From Apostichopus parvimensis (taxonomy: Eukaryota > Echinodermata > Holothuroidea > Aspidochirotida > Stichopodidae), in NCBI GenBank assembly GCA_000934455.1, contig KN882574.1:47055-108258 (forward strand): DNA of 61,204 bases, written 5' to 3'. Positions 23,379-36,888 of the stretch are shown here, one piece after another. The notes below the pieces were generated by a model. The model was not told the DNA's origin and searched no databases. It saw only the letters and a program-made list of their open reading frames with translations. Made by a program: the position numbers and the translations under genes. Numbering within the stretch: position 1 is the stretch's first letter; each line of letters starts with the position of its first letter.

Positions 23379-23640
23379 TTAGGACTCATGCACACAGTCT
23401 TTCATCCAAGTAGGACTCCTACCTGTAGAGTATACGACTTTCATACGCAAGCCATCTGCCTTTCTGTACCGCTCAACCTGCTTCTGCGATATGCCACAAC
23501 GCCTTGCTATTTGAGCAGACCCGATTTTAAGTACCATACTGCATCCATGGAAAAGCCATTGCTAACAGGACGCCCACGAACTTGGTGTACCTCTTCATCA
23601 TCAATCCCCGCCATTGTAAGGTCGATGATTAGAGAGTACT
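23379..23640 (-). pseudogene. Transposase-like helix-turn-helix fragment (frameshifted)
   Basis: On the minus strand an ATG near 23615 opens MAGIDDEEVHQVRGRPV... and stops near 23510. An overlapping frame from 23537 to 23379 (52 residues) carries IARRCGISQKQVERYRK, a helix-turn-helix, followed by ADGLRM and STGRSPTWMKDC. The order RGRP, hydrophobic segment, IA-x3-GIS, then basic helix and GL is typical of the N-terminal DNA-binding part of integrase-core proteins encoded by animal transposons. Joining needs one frame shift near 23520-23540. The catalytic part is absent. Identification is by motif only. Confidence 0.4.
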
Positions 23641-23727
23641 TCGAGAATTCTTGGGCTGATTTCTAAGATATTCTCCTAACTTTTGCATTCAACTAAACAT
23701 CTGAGTGTTGCCTTGAACAGCGCCGCC

Positions 23728-24215
23728 GCGCCGCATAAAATATTGTCCTTTTTGGCGAGTGCATTAGTCATTCCGCTGCAGTATGTGTTGCGGCATAACG
23801 AGTACGTTAACGAATTCGTTATGTCGTAGTAAAGGCTGTCGCATAATGAGTAAGATTTACGTTAGTCCTTATTTTACAATAACATTGCCGCATAATTAGT
23901 TTTTTTTTTCTTCCTTGGTCAATATGTGACTGTAAATATTGCCGCACAATGACTACGATTTTTCTTGAAGTCATTATGAGGCAGTAAAAACAGCCTAATA
24001 AAGACAATATAATATTTGTCCGAAATGGCGACCTTTCATTGACAGCTGACAGACTGCCCAATAAAAAATTGCTCATTATGCTGCGTAAAAGGAACCTCGC
24101 ATAATGACTTTTTATTGTTTTTCTCATTATGTGACACAACATTTACTTCTGTAGAAGGAGTAAAAGCTGCATAAAAAGTAACTGAATAATAATGTCCGTT
24201 TTGGCGTTTCATACT
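23728..24215 (+). repeat. Degenerate tandem array rich in CATAATGA / TCATTATG
   Basis: Three diverged blocks share a GCxGCATAAAA...TAATATTGTCCxxxxTGGCG core at 23731-23756, 23990-24030 and 24167-24206. Between them the octamer CATAATGA and its complement TCATTATG occur repeatedly (about 23843, 23890, 23975, 24071, 24107, 24124), often preceded by GC. This gives many small inverted repeats. Probably part of a non-autonomous transposon. Confidence 0.5.
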
Positions 24216-25836
24216 GATTTGCTGTCTTGGAATTGGTGCTTATTGCAAGGACGAAATACCTTAATCGTTTAGTTAATTTGATGGAACATTCTTCTAGTTT
24301 AGGGTACTAGATTTAAACCATGTCTTTTATCGTCTCTGTCATACTCAGTCATAGTTATCATATAGACGTAATGACCGGCTTGTTAGCATGTCACTGTTCT
24401 GAGTACAATCTTTATCGTATTTATTTCAGTGATTAGTTTCGTAATGTTTTATTATTGTTATGTATCATTTATCTTGTTTTACAGTTGTACCGCACACATG
24501 CAAGCGAGGTATACATTCAGAAGGTTACGCCTGTCTTTGTCTCATTCATGGTTAGCTGGTTGGCTAGCGGCGCATATCCGACGCACAGTGAGTGCAGCAC
24601 ATTAACTATTTATGAATACTTCTAATGCCATTTTTTTACATATAATTAGTTACTGATATTTTAATATATCATATACTAGGCCTATTTTGTATCATATGTT
24701 TAGTACAATCATCCGAAAAAATGTTCGCATCTAACCAAGCGATGCTTCTGAGACGTAAAAGTGACAAATCGTAAAAAAAAACCGATTCATCAGATCTGAG
24801 CAATCGAAAGGAAAAAGTTGGCGCAATACACAAAAGTTATATAAATAAAATTAAAACAACATAATCACAACAGTAGTTTATTACAAAATTGATATTTATT
24901 TTTGAGTTGATGGTCCTATTTTAATTTGAGTTTATAAATACATGAACCTTGATTTATTGTTAGTATGGCACTAACAGTGTGGGAACAAGTTTAACTTGTA
25001 TTGGTTAATATATGCATTCGATATATCACTTCAGGTTACTTACGTCATGATCGGATGCTTCCCCCAGGAACTCTATGAATAAAGGCCATTTTTATTACGG
25101 TTCGAATATTTCATTTCCCGTATCCAGAAATTTCTAAAGCAGTATAAATCAGAAAAAAAAACTACATATAAACGCAGTGTTTGAATGCGCACCGCTACTT
25201 TGCTGTAAAATGTGCTTTAGTTCTTAGTGGAGGGAGGACAATAAAGAATAGCTATGTGATAGGAACATCTTTCATAGTTCTCGGATTTAAACAAAATAGA
25301 CATTTTAAATTTAATTATTTTATGAGCCTGACAAAAATCATTAACGCAAGTAATCCGATGTTTAGATATATGTCAACATACTGAAACAAGCTGTCATATG
25401 TCTGTTTCACGTACTTACAACAAGGTTATATTGAAACTCGATTCCGGTGTTAAACAGAGAAATGATTAACATTGTTGATCTGCCACATATGGTAATGTTT
25501 GGTGCATCAGTGTTTGGTGTACGCCCTAAACTGTGTGATTCACTCTGTGATTAACTGAGCACCTTGTGCATAAGCATATAACTGAACCAAAAGTTGATAT
25601 CAAACACTTCATTTTGACATCGTTTTAAATTAGTGTACTGTCAACACTACTTTGGTCCAGGGAACTTAAAGTTGGAGACTATATTGCACTCTATGAAATA
25701 GAACCATGGGTAATACTTTTTTGATAGAACTTTTTTCAATGGTAAGAGAGCAGAGAAACCTGTCTGTTCAAAACGGTCTGTTGCCTGAGTGCATTTTACA
25801 TCCAATTATATCCAAATTTGAAGGTGTTGTATAAAA
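24216..25836. other. No gene recognised
   Basis: AT-rich; open frames are short and lack domain character. Confidence 0.4.
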
Positions 25837-25935
25837 CAAATAATGAATGGTTTCCATTCGTGCAATAGTGCACTTTCAACTTTCAACTCATGAAATATTT
25901 GCACTATTGCACGAATGGAAACCATTCATTATTTG
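25837..25935. repeat. Perfect 36-bp inverted repeat with 27-base loop
   Basis: Arms 25837-25872 and 25900-25935 are exact reverse complements over 36 bases, for example GGTTTCCATTCGTGCAATAG and its complement CTATTGCACGAATGGAAACC. The loop contains ctttcaactttcaactcatg. Pairing decays just outside the arms. A 99-base hairpin of this size could be a small-RNA precursor, a tiny MITE or a replication-derived palindrome. No transcript evidence can be read from sequence. Confidence 0.9.
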
Positions 25936-28401
25936 TATAATATAAGCAGTAAATCCTCTTGTAAGTCACAAAGCATAACGACCTACACACGTACGTACGC
26001 GCACGCACCCATACACACACTCATCCGCCTGCATCACTACATAGGTTACGATGATCATCGAAAGCAAAAACCTCTTTACGACAGACTAAGCCTTATGATA
26101 GTAAGGTCTGAAGTTTCGTATGGCTGTTTCATCGCTGTGTAATATGAAAACGTTATAAGGGACATTACATTAACGACTTACACATGACAAAACGGTAAAC
26201 ATTTTAAAATGATCGTTCCGAGCAAAATATTAGCAATAGTTTTCCCAGCTTTCCCAGCCGCCTTTTTTCAGCCCACAACAAGGTATTTATGAGCAACAAC
26301 TTGGATTCAAGGTGACCTATATATACCCATAGAAATTGAACTAGGAAGAAAGCTGACACAGTGTATCGCCGTGTGTAAAAGCAGCGTAGCCTTGAAAAAG
26401 TGAGGGCGCTTTGCGTTGTACGGCAAAAAGCCAGATCATTTGTAAGTCTTCATATAGACATTGTGCATTCGACTTTGAAACTGAATTTGATTGTACCCGC
26501 TATTTCGAAGGGTAGGTGTACTTTTCACAACAGAGACATGTTATGATGCCCATAGTGGTAAGTACTTTACTCCTGACTTAAAAACCAGCTTTGAAAACGT
26601 TTCTTTTCGCCTCTAATGACTCCAGTAAGTGGAGTGTTTTGTGCAACTTTTAATGTCTGGAAAGTGTCATTTCCGGTATCGATCTGAGAGGCACATGGCA
26701 AACATATTTCTTGCTTTTACTATTTTAGTACTCTACTCAAATAGTGGCATAATTGTCCCTCAAAAATGCCGTGAAAAGCAACCTCCCCTCTCCCCCCCCC
26801 CCCCATCACCTTCCCACAAACTCCTACCTTTTTGTAATACTTCCATATTAGTCTGTGCATGCATGTTTTCAGTTTAATGTTGCAAAGTGGGTAGTAGCTT
26901 TTTTTTCTAGTATTAAATTGTGAGTAATAAGCCCAGGACATCATAACCGTCATCCCGTGTTATTCTGACATGTTCATATATATCGTTAGGGTTACAGTTT
27001 TAAGTAAAATGAGGTGGTAATATTTTTTGTCATTAGGCTTTAGTCTTATCGCATCCGAAAGGACAGCCGTAACCGGTCTAGGGCCTAGGCTAACTATATC
27101 CAGTGTCCAGTGAATAACAATACAGCAGCTGAGCAGACGATACAGGTGAAGTTATTAGATACCTATATGATTGCTTCTATCGTCTCTTCCTAAGAGTGTT
27201 AAACTAAAGTCCTCTGCCACATTTTTGACGATTTTGGCACCCAAATGCGATACACGACATCACCATTTTGAGTGATTTATGTCAACTTTATCACTTTAGT
27301 TATGCCAAAGACGTATTACGCACCGGTACTGTCTTGCCGTAAAAAACATAGCGCCAACAGTAGAATGGGTAACTTCACTATATGTCGCATGACGTCATTC
27401 TTCCTACTTCAATGTCTATATACCTAATCTATAGTCGAAGTATGCCATAGACTGCACCATTTGAAGTCTATTTCTTTTAATTCAAGGGAAAAATTTTTGA
27501 ATTTAATATTTTTATTGACACAACCTTCCGTTTATAGCTACTTATAACGACCAAAAGAAAAGTCTAAATATACCTCAGAACGCATCATTAGACGTCTTTA
27601 TTTTTGGGGATGGGGGATCCCTAGCCCCCTTCACACGGGATCGGTTTCAATGACCCCATGGGAACACCCGTCCTTTATAAAATCCTTTATGCAATTCTGT
27701 CGGGGAGAATTTGGAAATCCTCTCCCCAGCTTTAAAATCCTGTGCTCGCCACTGGTTAAGTATAACGAGTTCGTTTCTAGAACATGAAACAGAGTTCATT
27801 ATATTAGACAGAGATAACAAAGAAAAAACTGTTGACAACTACCATTGGTTAGTTTTCTGCAATCAAAGCATATAAAATGTTATTAGGTAGTTATCATATC
27901 ATAGCATTACTTGAAGAGAGTGATGAACAAGTTGCATTGATCTGTCTATAAAGAGTAAGGGATGCCTTAGGACTAGTTGTTTCTTTAGTTGATGAAATGA
28001 TTATATACACGCATGCGCAGTTAGAGAAAAGTCCTAACATAACCGCAAACGAATTGATTATTCACTTCCTTGAAAGTAAATGTTGTACTTAAAAGAGATC
28101 TTGTAGCTCAGTGATTTACTGCCGGTATCTTTGTGGTAAATTATTTCCAGTAAACAATGTCAGCTTTTATCTTATACCGTATTCATCTAGCGTGGAGGCT
28201 GTGTGTGAGGGGTGCAACACACATAAACAAACACTGTATAATTATACCAGATTAACTTAAGGAAGGAGAGAAACAATAATTACAATAAACAGATCAAGAA
28301 TGGGTTTATATTCATTCAAAACAACAATAAAGATATAAAACGAAAAGTATAACAAACCAAAAGACATCGTTGAAATTGATGTTAAATAAACGCATATAAT
28401 A
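25936..28401. other. No gene recognised; repeat fragments
   Basis: CA/CG-rich microsatellite near 25986-26025 and a C13 run at 26792-26804. A minus-strand repeat piece starting CCAGTGGCGAGCACAGG at about 27755 and running to about 27600 has the look of a hAT-type non-autonomous element end. TGACGTCA at 27390. A tRNA A-box-like tagctcagtga at 28101 has no B box after it. Confidence 0.4.
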
Positions 28402-28885
28402 TACCTTTCTTCATTATTAGCATATTAGAATCATATTGATTAGTAATAGCCACGTCATAATATTATCACTATAGAGGGTGCTTTAGGGTGTAAATGGAAT
28501 TAATAGAACTTAATTACACCATTAAGCAGTACGATAGTCAAACAACTATATAATCATGTACAGCACGTAATAAAACAATAATAAACAAATAAAATGAAAT
28601 ATATATAACAAAGGGAGCAGAGCTTTGAAATTAAAGTTTAATTAATGTTATGCACAGGATATTACCTTCCTTCATTATTGTACATCTTATAATCATATTC
28701 ATTAAGTAACATCCACTACCATATGATTTATCATCATATAAAGTGTACTTGGAACGGTGATAATGGAATTAATATTACAAGAATTAAACGTACATGAATA
28801 TAACACAAAGTAAAACAGTAATAAAATGATAAAATGAAGAAAACAATAGTAAAAGAAGCAAAGCGTTGAAATGAAAGGAAACACA
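28402..28885 (+). repeat. Diverged tandem duplication of about 260 bp
   Basis: Blocks starting ATACCTTTCTTCATTATT (28402) and ATACCTTCCTTCATTATT (28662) run in parallel through aatcatatt-att-agtaa, aatggaattaat, ataaaacaataataaa and agcaaagc-ttgaaat. An earlier, weaker copy of the tail may lie at 28320-28380. No coding potential. Confidence 0.65.
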
Positions 28886-31800
28886 AACCAAATCATTATC
28901 TTTGGCTCATATGACAGAAATATGAGTGAAGAAAAAGTATCTCACAAAATGAGATGATATAATTTACAGAAATTAAAAGAATAATTCCGATGAAAACGAG
29001 AGAGAAACATATTTTGATCATCCTGATGAAATTTCCATTCAACTCCTTTGCATCGTATTTCTCTTCATTAAGTAAGCAACTACTGAAGACTTTGCTTACA
29101 TATTGGGGGACAAAAAAAATTAAAAAATGTACATTACCGTGTAATTCCCATTCTACAAGAGTTCTGGTGGGTAGTGCAATGATTACTACAACATCTACTT
29201 TGTCACCAAAGTGGTGGGACATCATCTAATTCCTCCAACACCCCACTCCCCCACACCCGCCCTTACACCAACACACGAAGAGTAAGATCGGGATTGTGCT
29301 CTTTTTCTTCCCTCTCTCAATAGTTGACATCCAAGAGAAGAAAGTCTCTTATACTGATGACGTAGTAGTTGATGGATGACGTCATAAGAGCTCAATTGGC
29401 TCTAAGCAATTTGAATTTGGCTTGAAGAGCAAACGAATTTTAAAGTTAGAAAAGAAAGTATATGTGAACAGTAAAGTTACTAATAACATGTATGGAATTA
29501 CTTGTTGTATACTTTACAGAAAAATACTAAGTAGCCCGAACATGTAATATATCAAATCTTTGTTTTGATTTTGTTGTAGTATTTGGAGTTATTAACGGTT
29601 TACAAACCTAATCTCTGGACAGGATGGAGAAGGAATCCACTCCCACCCCCTTTCTTCGAAAAAAAGGAATAAAACACTTGCAATCAATATAAATTATGTG
29701 TGCTACCTGTGGTTAAACCCTCCTAAAAGGTGGGTAATATATCTCAACTAATAGTGGACAAGTTTCTCATAATTACTCATTCTTTCTCACTTCTCTGTGC
29801 TTCTATGTTTTGATTTGGTTTGAATTTCAACAAGCTCAATTCAGTAGACACAAGTAGTAAATTGTTTAATCAGTGACGTCACTAGGATATTTAAGAATGA
29901 CTTTAACCACAACATTAATGTTGTTATGTTTTAGATCACTGGCTTTCAGTCTAGGTTGTTTTTCTATAACAATGTTGGCACATGATACTTTAAAAGTTGA
30001 GGTCATAAAATATGAGTGACTTGACTATATATTCAAATACGGAGACATTTATATAATTTCCTTAATGTAACACAAAACTCAACGAGATAGGAAGACTTTT
30101 ATGGCCTGAACTAACATGTTAACATTGAAGTACAAATTCGATACCGAAAAATGGTGTTGAAAATCATTCAAATATGCTATGTTTTAAAGCAGCAATTTGC
30201 GTTGGTTCTCGAGATTTTCCAATCCTAGGATATTATATGATACTATACCAATGAAGTAAACTAAGCTAACTGAAAAGTTTCAACTCAAAATATTCCCGAA
30301 AAGTGCAAAAAAATGACATTTTTCTGACATTCGTATTTTGAATCTTTGGCTTTGATACACTCCTCCCACTTATAGGAACCTTGTCGGCCTGCGTGTGTGT
30401 ATACTTTACTGCACTACTAATAGCGTACCGAAGCTGAGGGATTACCAATGAGTGAGTCTATTCTTAGCCCCAGGTCATACATGTGTGCACTGATTGGTTG
30501 AATTTGAATTGGCGGTTTTGCAGTGCTGCATGTGATAAATACTGATCAGATGTGTCTGGGAGACACAAATGTCAGAATCGTATAACAGCCTTAATTACTT
30601 GCTAATTACCGTTCGCCGTGGGGTAAAAAATATGAGAAAGTCTTACTTTGGTCGTTTGTGATTGTATTATGATAAAAACTCAAAAATTGAGGAAAAATTG
30701 TGACTCAACGCAAAATGCTGCTTTAAGAATAAAGTTACAAAACTTGATTTTGTTGAGTTATTAAAATGTATACATCTCAGTATTAACATGGATATTTAGG
30801 CCTGCACTAAGGGGCTGACGTCATCAATTTAGCCTTAAATGAGTATTCCAGACATTTTTCATATTTTAAAGGTGAATATCTTACAAAACCAGAAAAGCTG
30901 AAGAAACGTTAATAACACTCCGTTTTTTGGACTATAACATTTAAAGACTGAAATCCGCCTAAAGTCATTATTTAACAAAAATGTAACTTGAACAGTTATC
31001 TTTCAAATTTCACTTCTTTGAATTATATGGAGTTATTAGTACTATTGTACAACCTGATCCCTCTACAATATCCTTTCAAAGTGAATGTGTTGATCCAGTC
31101 ATCATGCCATTGTCTTGTATATATAGGCATTTGATGACGTCACAATCATACTAGACTAGTTGCATGTGTATTATACTGGAGCTCTACCTGACGATGTTTG
31201 AGTATTTGGGATATTTTAACAGTTTACAACCTAATCTCTTAATTAGATCCTTTAACAATGAAATTAGTGGCATCATTTTGAGAATAGATTGAATGACGTT
31301 ACAGTCCTGCTGATGATTGTCGACGCCAGATTAGCATGCATTTTGCATTGCTGTAATAGAAAGATAAAATGATATATATTTGGTAAAATTGTTATTAGAA
31401 TAAATGGGTCGAGAAATATACTAATTTGTAGAACAATGGGGAGGTAACACCTTCACAACCTCCATTCTACCCCCCCCCCCCCGGAAAAACTTCAACGAGA
31501 GACTTAATTTGCTCTGTTAGCATACTTTACTCTCTTAGTTATTGGTTTATGCAAAAGAAATTATTTGTTACACAAGACAAATTTGTGGAAACAGAAATAG
31601 CACAAGATAATGTTCTTTAACAGGCATGTGTTTTAGAAACAGAATAGTGACCCGCTGACCTTGACATCCGTTCTGTCTGTTAATTTATAAATCTGTATTT
31701 CTTTCTCCCATTCCAGATCTCACCTCACTTCATTTAAAAATGAAATTGTATGTCCCTAATTAGGTCATATATGCCAAGAGCTGACCAGCCATGACCTTGC

Positions 31801-34800
31801 TTACATTTAACTCTCTTCTTTTCCACAGATTATATTTTTTTTCTGTATGTCTTCCAAAAGAGTGACGTCACCATATCGCACAAAGTCGTTTCCCTTATTA
31901 AACTTTCAAATTTTATTGACAGTTTTTGACCTGTTAGTATTAAAGGAAGACCCATGATAATCTCTCATTTTTGCCGATGAATTACTAATATGATGAGGAA
32001 AGGTGGAAATTTACTAACCGTTACAATAACCGTTTTAGTGATAACACACGTTAGCATATAAAGAAATATATCACTTTTAAAGCAATGCCCTTCTTATGCT
32101 TAAACAGCGAAAAGGATAGTTGTGGATCCAAATTATTGTAATAATAAACAGATACCTTTGTTTCTGTAAATGGAATGAACTTATCATTTATTTCCAAACA
32201 TTTAATCAGGGATCAGCTTTGCTAATATAAAATATAACAAAATCAATTGAAGTTGAAGCCGTTGCATTAGTGACCAAATAAGATTAGAAAATCACAGATA
32301 TAGGGATAAAAAATCGGGTTAATATGGAGATTTTTGTAATATATTAAGATTTTACAATTATAAAAAACATGCATAATGAATTTTAACAAACTATAAATGC
32401 TAAAGTAGAGAGTATTCAGCTGTATTGACTTACAGTTAATGGAACCTTGTCAGGTTCTTCTGGTAACTACTCTTATCGAATCCCTAAACAAGAGGGAAAA
32501 GTATCAGTAATGAATATATGTATAAGATAACACAGAAACAAAGACAATGCAGTGTATTTAAATGTTGTAAATATTCATCATATGCAGCCACATAAGTGTT
32601 ATATCAGAGAGAATCGATTTAGGTTACAACGAAATTCATTTTCACTTCTTTTTAATTTATAGACCTTTGTTTCAGTTTTACATTTTAGCAACCAATGCAA
32701 AGGTTACCCCACTAGTACATCCTGTGGTATGTACTGAACATGATATACACATGAAGGCTAAATCCATGAAACCATGGTCACTAATGCTATATGGTCGCTT
32801 TGATATCATGGAATTGGAAGGACACATTTGTGGACTTTGGATTTTGGTTAAAGCTTAATTTTTTAATTTGTTATTATTGTCATCTTTAATGGGGGTAGTC
32901 CTTCTCAGTGTAGAAGAACTGTTTTCCAGAGGAGCCCTCAGTAATATTTGAAATTTTGAAAATATGTATAAAAATAGCAGCACTGAATAATATGTGTGAA
33001 CAATTATTTATCAGTCATAATATTGATTCATAGCCAGTTTACCTGTTTTTATGTTGATGTGCACAGCACAATGATATAATCCTCTCCCTATCTGTAAAAG
33101 TGACTTGTGTGTAAAACAGGATTAATGTACGATTGAATCAGTTCACTAATCTCCACACCCCATCCTCCTCCTGCTGGTAACCATCAAATGACCTGTTCAG
33201 GGGATTTCCCCTATGACTATGACTATGACTATATCACTATGACTGAGCCAATATAACCAAATGCAGTAGCACATTGGTACCATGCAGGAAAATGTTCCGA
33301 CCTGTTTTAACACTGCACCGATTCACACAAAGTTAACAGTAAAACAATGTAAATCATTAAGCTTTGTCCCAGAGTGAAAGCTGAATCATGCTGATAAATC
33401 TGATAAATCGGTAGCATGTACTCTTAGGATTGTAATCCCACAAAAATAAGCTGGATTTGTTGGGATTAAACATATCTTCAGTTCTCACTGACATCCTAAT
33501 GGCACATGCTACTGATTTATAGCACGACCCAGCTGTTACTGTGGTACAAAAGATTTACAGTAGTTACTGTGTTGTCTGTTTACATAGGGTGTAACACTGG
33601 TCTCGTCAACTGGAGTCGCCATTTTCAATTGAGCTGCAAGGTTTAACATTCTAATCATTATAATAAGTCATCATTCGTGACATCTAATGGGATAGTTATT
33701 TTAGTTGATTCTCTTGACCATGCTAGACCGGGTTCGACCCTTGTGTATTGTCATGGCGGAACTTGTTTATCATTAGCTAGCTGTACGTGTAAGCTAGCTA
33801 ACATTTAAAAGCGCTTCAGTAATTTAGAAATAACATGCCTTAAAACAGCTCCTGTGTTAATTCTGGAAAACTAAGACATTATTCAATACTAACACATACT
33901 GACTCTAGGGATATTGCTTGTTAGCTTGACTAGTCCGGTGTCATTACATATGATGACACAAATAAAAAAATAAAAAAATATGTTGTTAATATTTTAGGCA
34001 AAATGTTGAAGCATAACGTTAACACTGAATATTTCAATTTTTTTTAAAAATATGACTACCTTATTGAATAAAAACTGTAATTGATTGCACGGTTAAATAC
34101 TAACAGTATCAGGTTGGGCTCGAAATCAATCAATTTTGTGACAATAATCTTCTCTAAATTGTTTCTATTTCTCTCCGCTCTGGCCTGACACATCAAAACT
34201 GAGGGAAGCATATTGCCCAATAATTTTGTTTATTATTTTTACTAATTGTTGGAAATGTTGAGGAGTCACCTCACATACACGTAGGTTCATCTTCATGTAA
34301 TACCTACACCGTTGCTATCATGTCAGTTTTGTATAAAGGGGCCCTCATTGTAACTTACCTGGTGCACGTGATCCCTCAGATACTAACACATTTACTTTTT
34401 ATATTGTTTCTATAGTTTCCTTATAACAACAGCTTGGTATGCTCACATTACCCAGTGAATGGTTTCTACTCCGAGTTAGTCATGTTATGCCACAGTGGAC
34501 GCCCTCACAATGAATAATAATGATGCTATAACCCATCGGATACCCACACAAACTAGTAAATCTTATTGTTCCTACATATTCACTCATACTCACATTACCA
34601 ACAGAGCGGACAAGTTTATCTCTTCAATTTCGATAATTAATATCTTCCATAATTACCGGTTATGTGATGACGTATATACGCATATGCGTCCTCAAACATC
34701 CCGAACCCGTCCCCAAACCCATTCAGAGAATGATTTTAATAATGAAATATCAAGAATACCGGTGATGAGAGGGGGAGGGGTGTTGAAGCCTGATATTATT

Positions 34801-35178
34801 TTAAACAATATTCCAATTGTGTGTGAGTGAGTGTGTTCGCTTGTAATGCTCTATAACATCTGACTAAACCTTGTAGTATTTAAATATATATCCGTTTCTT
34901 TGATAAGCATTTCTGTGACTGTGTTTACGGAAGAAAGATCATTTAAACCGTATCTTAAATTGATATTGAAAACAGTGATATTATCATTACGAGATATGAA
35001 CTTGTTACTGGTTTGTCTGTTCCCTGTTCTTTTCACATCGGTTATCAATCTTTCCTCCCTGATGAGAAACAAGGTATAATACTCTTTTGTCTTATTTCTT
35101 TGTTCCGCACACACCTCCTTGCCTGTTACTAAATTACCGTTAATAATTAACAGGAACATGAATCTGTGTCTCTCTTAC
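28886..35178. other. About 6 kb of diverged repeats and CRE-like sites, no gene recognised
   Basis: Contains three diverged copies of a segment around GTTTACAA-CCTAATCTCT (29590, 31040, 31225), with 31021-31200 and 31201-31380 forming a tandem pair. TGACGTCA palindromes recur at 29377, 29874, 30816, 31135 and 31863. A C13 run lies at 31470-31482 and a TATGAC microsatellite at 33210-33245. A minus-strand open frame at 28896-29225 ends in a hydrophobic segment but resembles no family. A minus-strand ATGGCGACTCC at 33622 opens only 28 codons. Confidence 0.4.
31021..31380 (+). repeat. Diverged tandem pair, about 180-bp unit
   Basis: The two halves align through TACAACCTGATCCC / TACAACCTAATCTC, then TCCTTTCAAAGTGAA / TCCTTTAACAATGAA, then TGACGTCACAATC / TGACGTTACAGTC and TTGCATGTG / TAGCATGCA. 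A third, shorter match occurs at 29580-29640. Confidence 0.5.
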
Positions 35179-35214
35179 CTCTCCTCCTGGTAGATTACCG
35201 TAATAGTCACAGGT
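35179..35214 (-). CDS. Candidate 36-nt exon of a minus-strand gene
   Basis: On the minus strand the acceptor CTTCCTTTCAG is followed by an exactly 12-codon open stretch, TCDYYGNLPGGE, and the donor GAG|GTAAGA. Reading past the donor gives VRETQIHVPVNY and a stop, so it may also be a terminal exon. It lies 6 kb downstream of the candidate exon at 41.5 kb, and the reading of that exon ending in QTGQWQ would join it in phase 0. No domain is recognised. Confidence 0.3.
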
Positions 35215-36221
35215 CTGAAAGGAAGAAAAATATTAATTATTATCATATGTTGAAACTGTGTTCAGGAAAATATAATAGGGCGAGGCAAAAAATACATAAG
35301 TTAAAATTATATATCTTCACAAATATCGAAGTAACCTATTCCTGACAGGTAAACGCACATCTGCATTGAGAACACTTAAGTCAATATAGGAGACAGACTC
35401 GTTATGCACTGTTAGATGCACGGACTTAATACCATGAATACCAACATCAGCTTTATAGGGAAGACAACATTAGTTTTAGACTCGTCATCCAGCACTGAGT
35501 GACGTCATTAAACAATGAGTGACGTCATAATGATGAACGTCCCACTGAGATGATCGGATGGATACCATTGAAGACAGAGAAGATGACGAGAAGGGTGAAG
35601 AGGGCAGTATTCAAAGATAGAACTATTTATACAATCCTCTAAGTTGAATCGATGGAATGTACAAACAATGGAAACTTTTCAAATATCCCATGAAGTAGTA
35701 AATTGGTTACTCCCGCCTATACCCCCTTCCCCCACCGCCCCAACTCCATCTTATATGATATGTTGATATCGTTTAGCTAACCCTTAACGATATCAATGAA
35801 AGTTTGGGAGAAGCAGTTGAAAAATAAAATCTCAAAATGGAGTAACAAGGAAAGAAAACGATAATTAAAGTAAACAAGTGTAGATATATTATTGTTGACA
35901 AATTTCATGAAATATAAAATTGTATTATCCCCTCAAATAGTGTATTTCTTCTAAATTTAATGTGTCACGTGCGTATTTGTATTTGAAATTTGTAGGAAAT
36001 TATTTCATGAATAAATATTTCTATCCTTGCTTTGATCCATAGTCAATTGAAACATTGCAATATAAACACAGTACACATTGCAATTATTTCTTCAATACAA
36101 AATACATACTTTATTTTCCCAATACATTGCCTTAAATTGAAATGAGTTTGTTGAAATACTATACATTATACACTACACAAAACTATTATATGTTTGCATA
36201 TCACTAGACAAACTTAAACAG
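35215..36221. other. No gene recognised
   Basis: Presumed intron of the minus-strand candidate gene. Two TGACGTCA palindromes only 20 bases apart at 35500 and 35520, each within a CACTGAGTGACGTCAT-like context. Confidence 0.4.
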
Positions 36222-36650
36222 ATGCATTTTGAAGTTGTATCGTTTCCCTATTTTTTGTTACACTTGGCATTTGTCGGTTGCGACCTCAACTGGAAGGTTT
36301 GTAGCAAGTTATATTCAATTGCACCAAAAGTCTGGAAGTTTCTTTCTAACGGGTTGCCAGTTAGCCAAATAGTTTCAGGGACTCTAACTTACTTTGGAAG
36401 GACTTGTCTTGAGACCTCCGCAACGTGTGAAACTTTACTCACAGCTTACTTTAACTGTTTAAGACATTTAGCTATTCTAGTGCATTTTTTACCGCATAGA
36501 ACTTCGGCGCTTTCATCTTTATTTATCGGGCATTGCGGCGCGTACGTTGACTACTGCTCTGCGAGCTCTTTTTACTGGACTCGGTTGTTTAATCTTTCAC
36601 CTTCGGTCCATGCAGCTTCGCGGGTTTTTCAGTTGATTATATTAATGTAG
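36222..36650 (+). CDS. Unrecognised ORF over a CpG-containing, promoter-like segment
   Basis: ATG at 36222 opens 142 codons (MHFEVVSFPYFLLH...VFQLIILM), rich in F, L, S and C with several hydrophobic stretches. It is not like any family I know. The underlying DNA from about 36480 to 36800 is the only CpG-dense stretch for many kilobases (GCGGCGCGTACG, TTCGGCGC). The open frame may therefore just reflect fewer stop codons, and the segment may serve as promoter or 5' untranslated region for the exon pair that follows. Confidence 0.15.
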   Translation: MHFEVVSFPYFLLHLAFVGCDLNWKVCSKLYSIAPKVWKFLSNGLPVSQIVSGTLTYFGRTCLETSATCETLLTAYFNCLRHLAILVHFLPHRTSALSSLFIGHCGAYVDYCSASSFYWTRLFNLSPSVHAASRVFQLIILM

Positions 36651-36888
36651 CCTAGCGCAGCAGCTGTTTGTAAGTTAATAAGCCTAGGCGTCCTACCAAT
36701 ACCAATACAGTATACTACTACTACTACTGACATTTTATTCGACACTATACTGATCGGAACTTTCTACTACGGCTTGGCGTAAATATTCTAACGCCACCGA
36801 TTGGAACTGAGATTGGTCTGCAGTGTTATTATCACCTTTTCGTATTGGAGGACAGCTTACTTTTTCAGCTTACTATTTCTTATTGCAG

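Noticed and set aside
28095-28125. tagctcagtga, a tRNA A-box-like string
   Set aside because: No B box follows within tRNA or SINE range.
28896-29225. 109-codon minus-strand ORF ending in a hydrophobic segment
   Set aside because: AT-rich, no homology recognised, lies partly within the flank of a tandem duplication; the hydrophobic part is what AT-rich DNA gives by chance.
33536-33622. Minus-strand ATGGCGACTCC start, 28 codons
   Set aside because: YY1-like start context but a very short product, a weak possible donor and no CpG enrichment around it.
33725-33740. GGGTTCGACCC, a tRNA B-box-like string
   Set aside because: No A box or cloverleaf upstream at the right distance.
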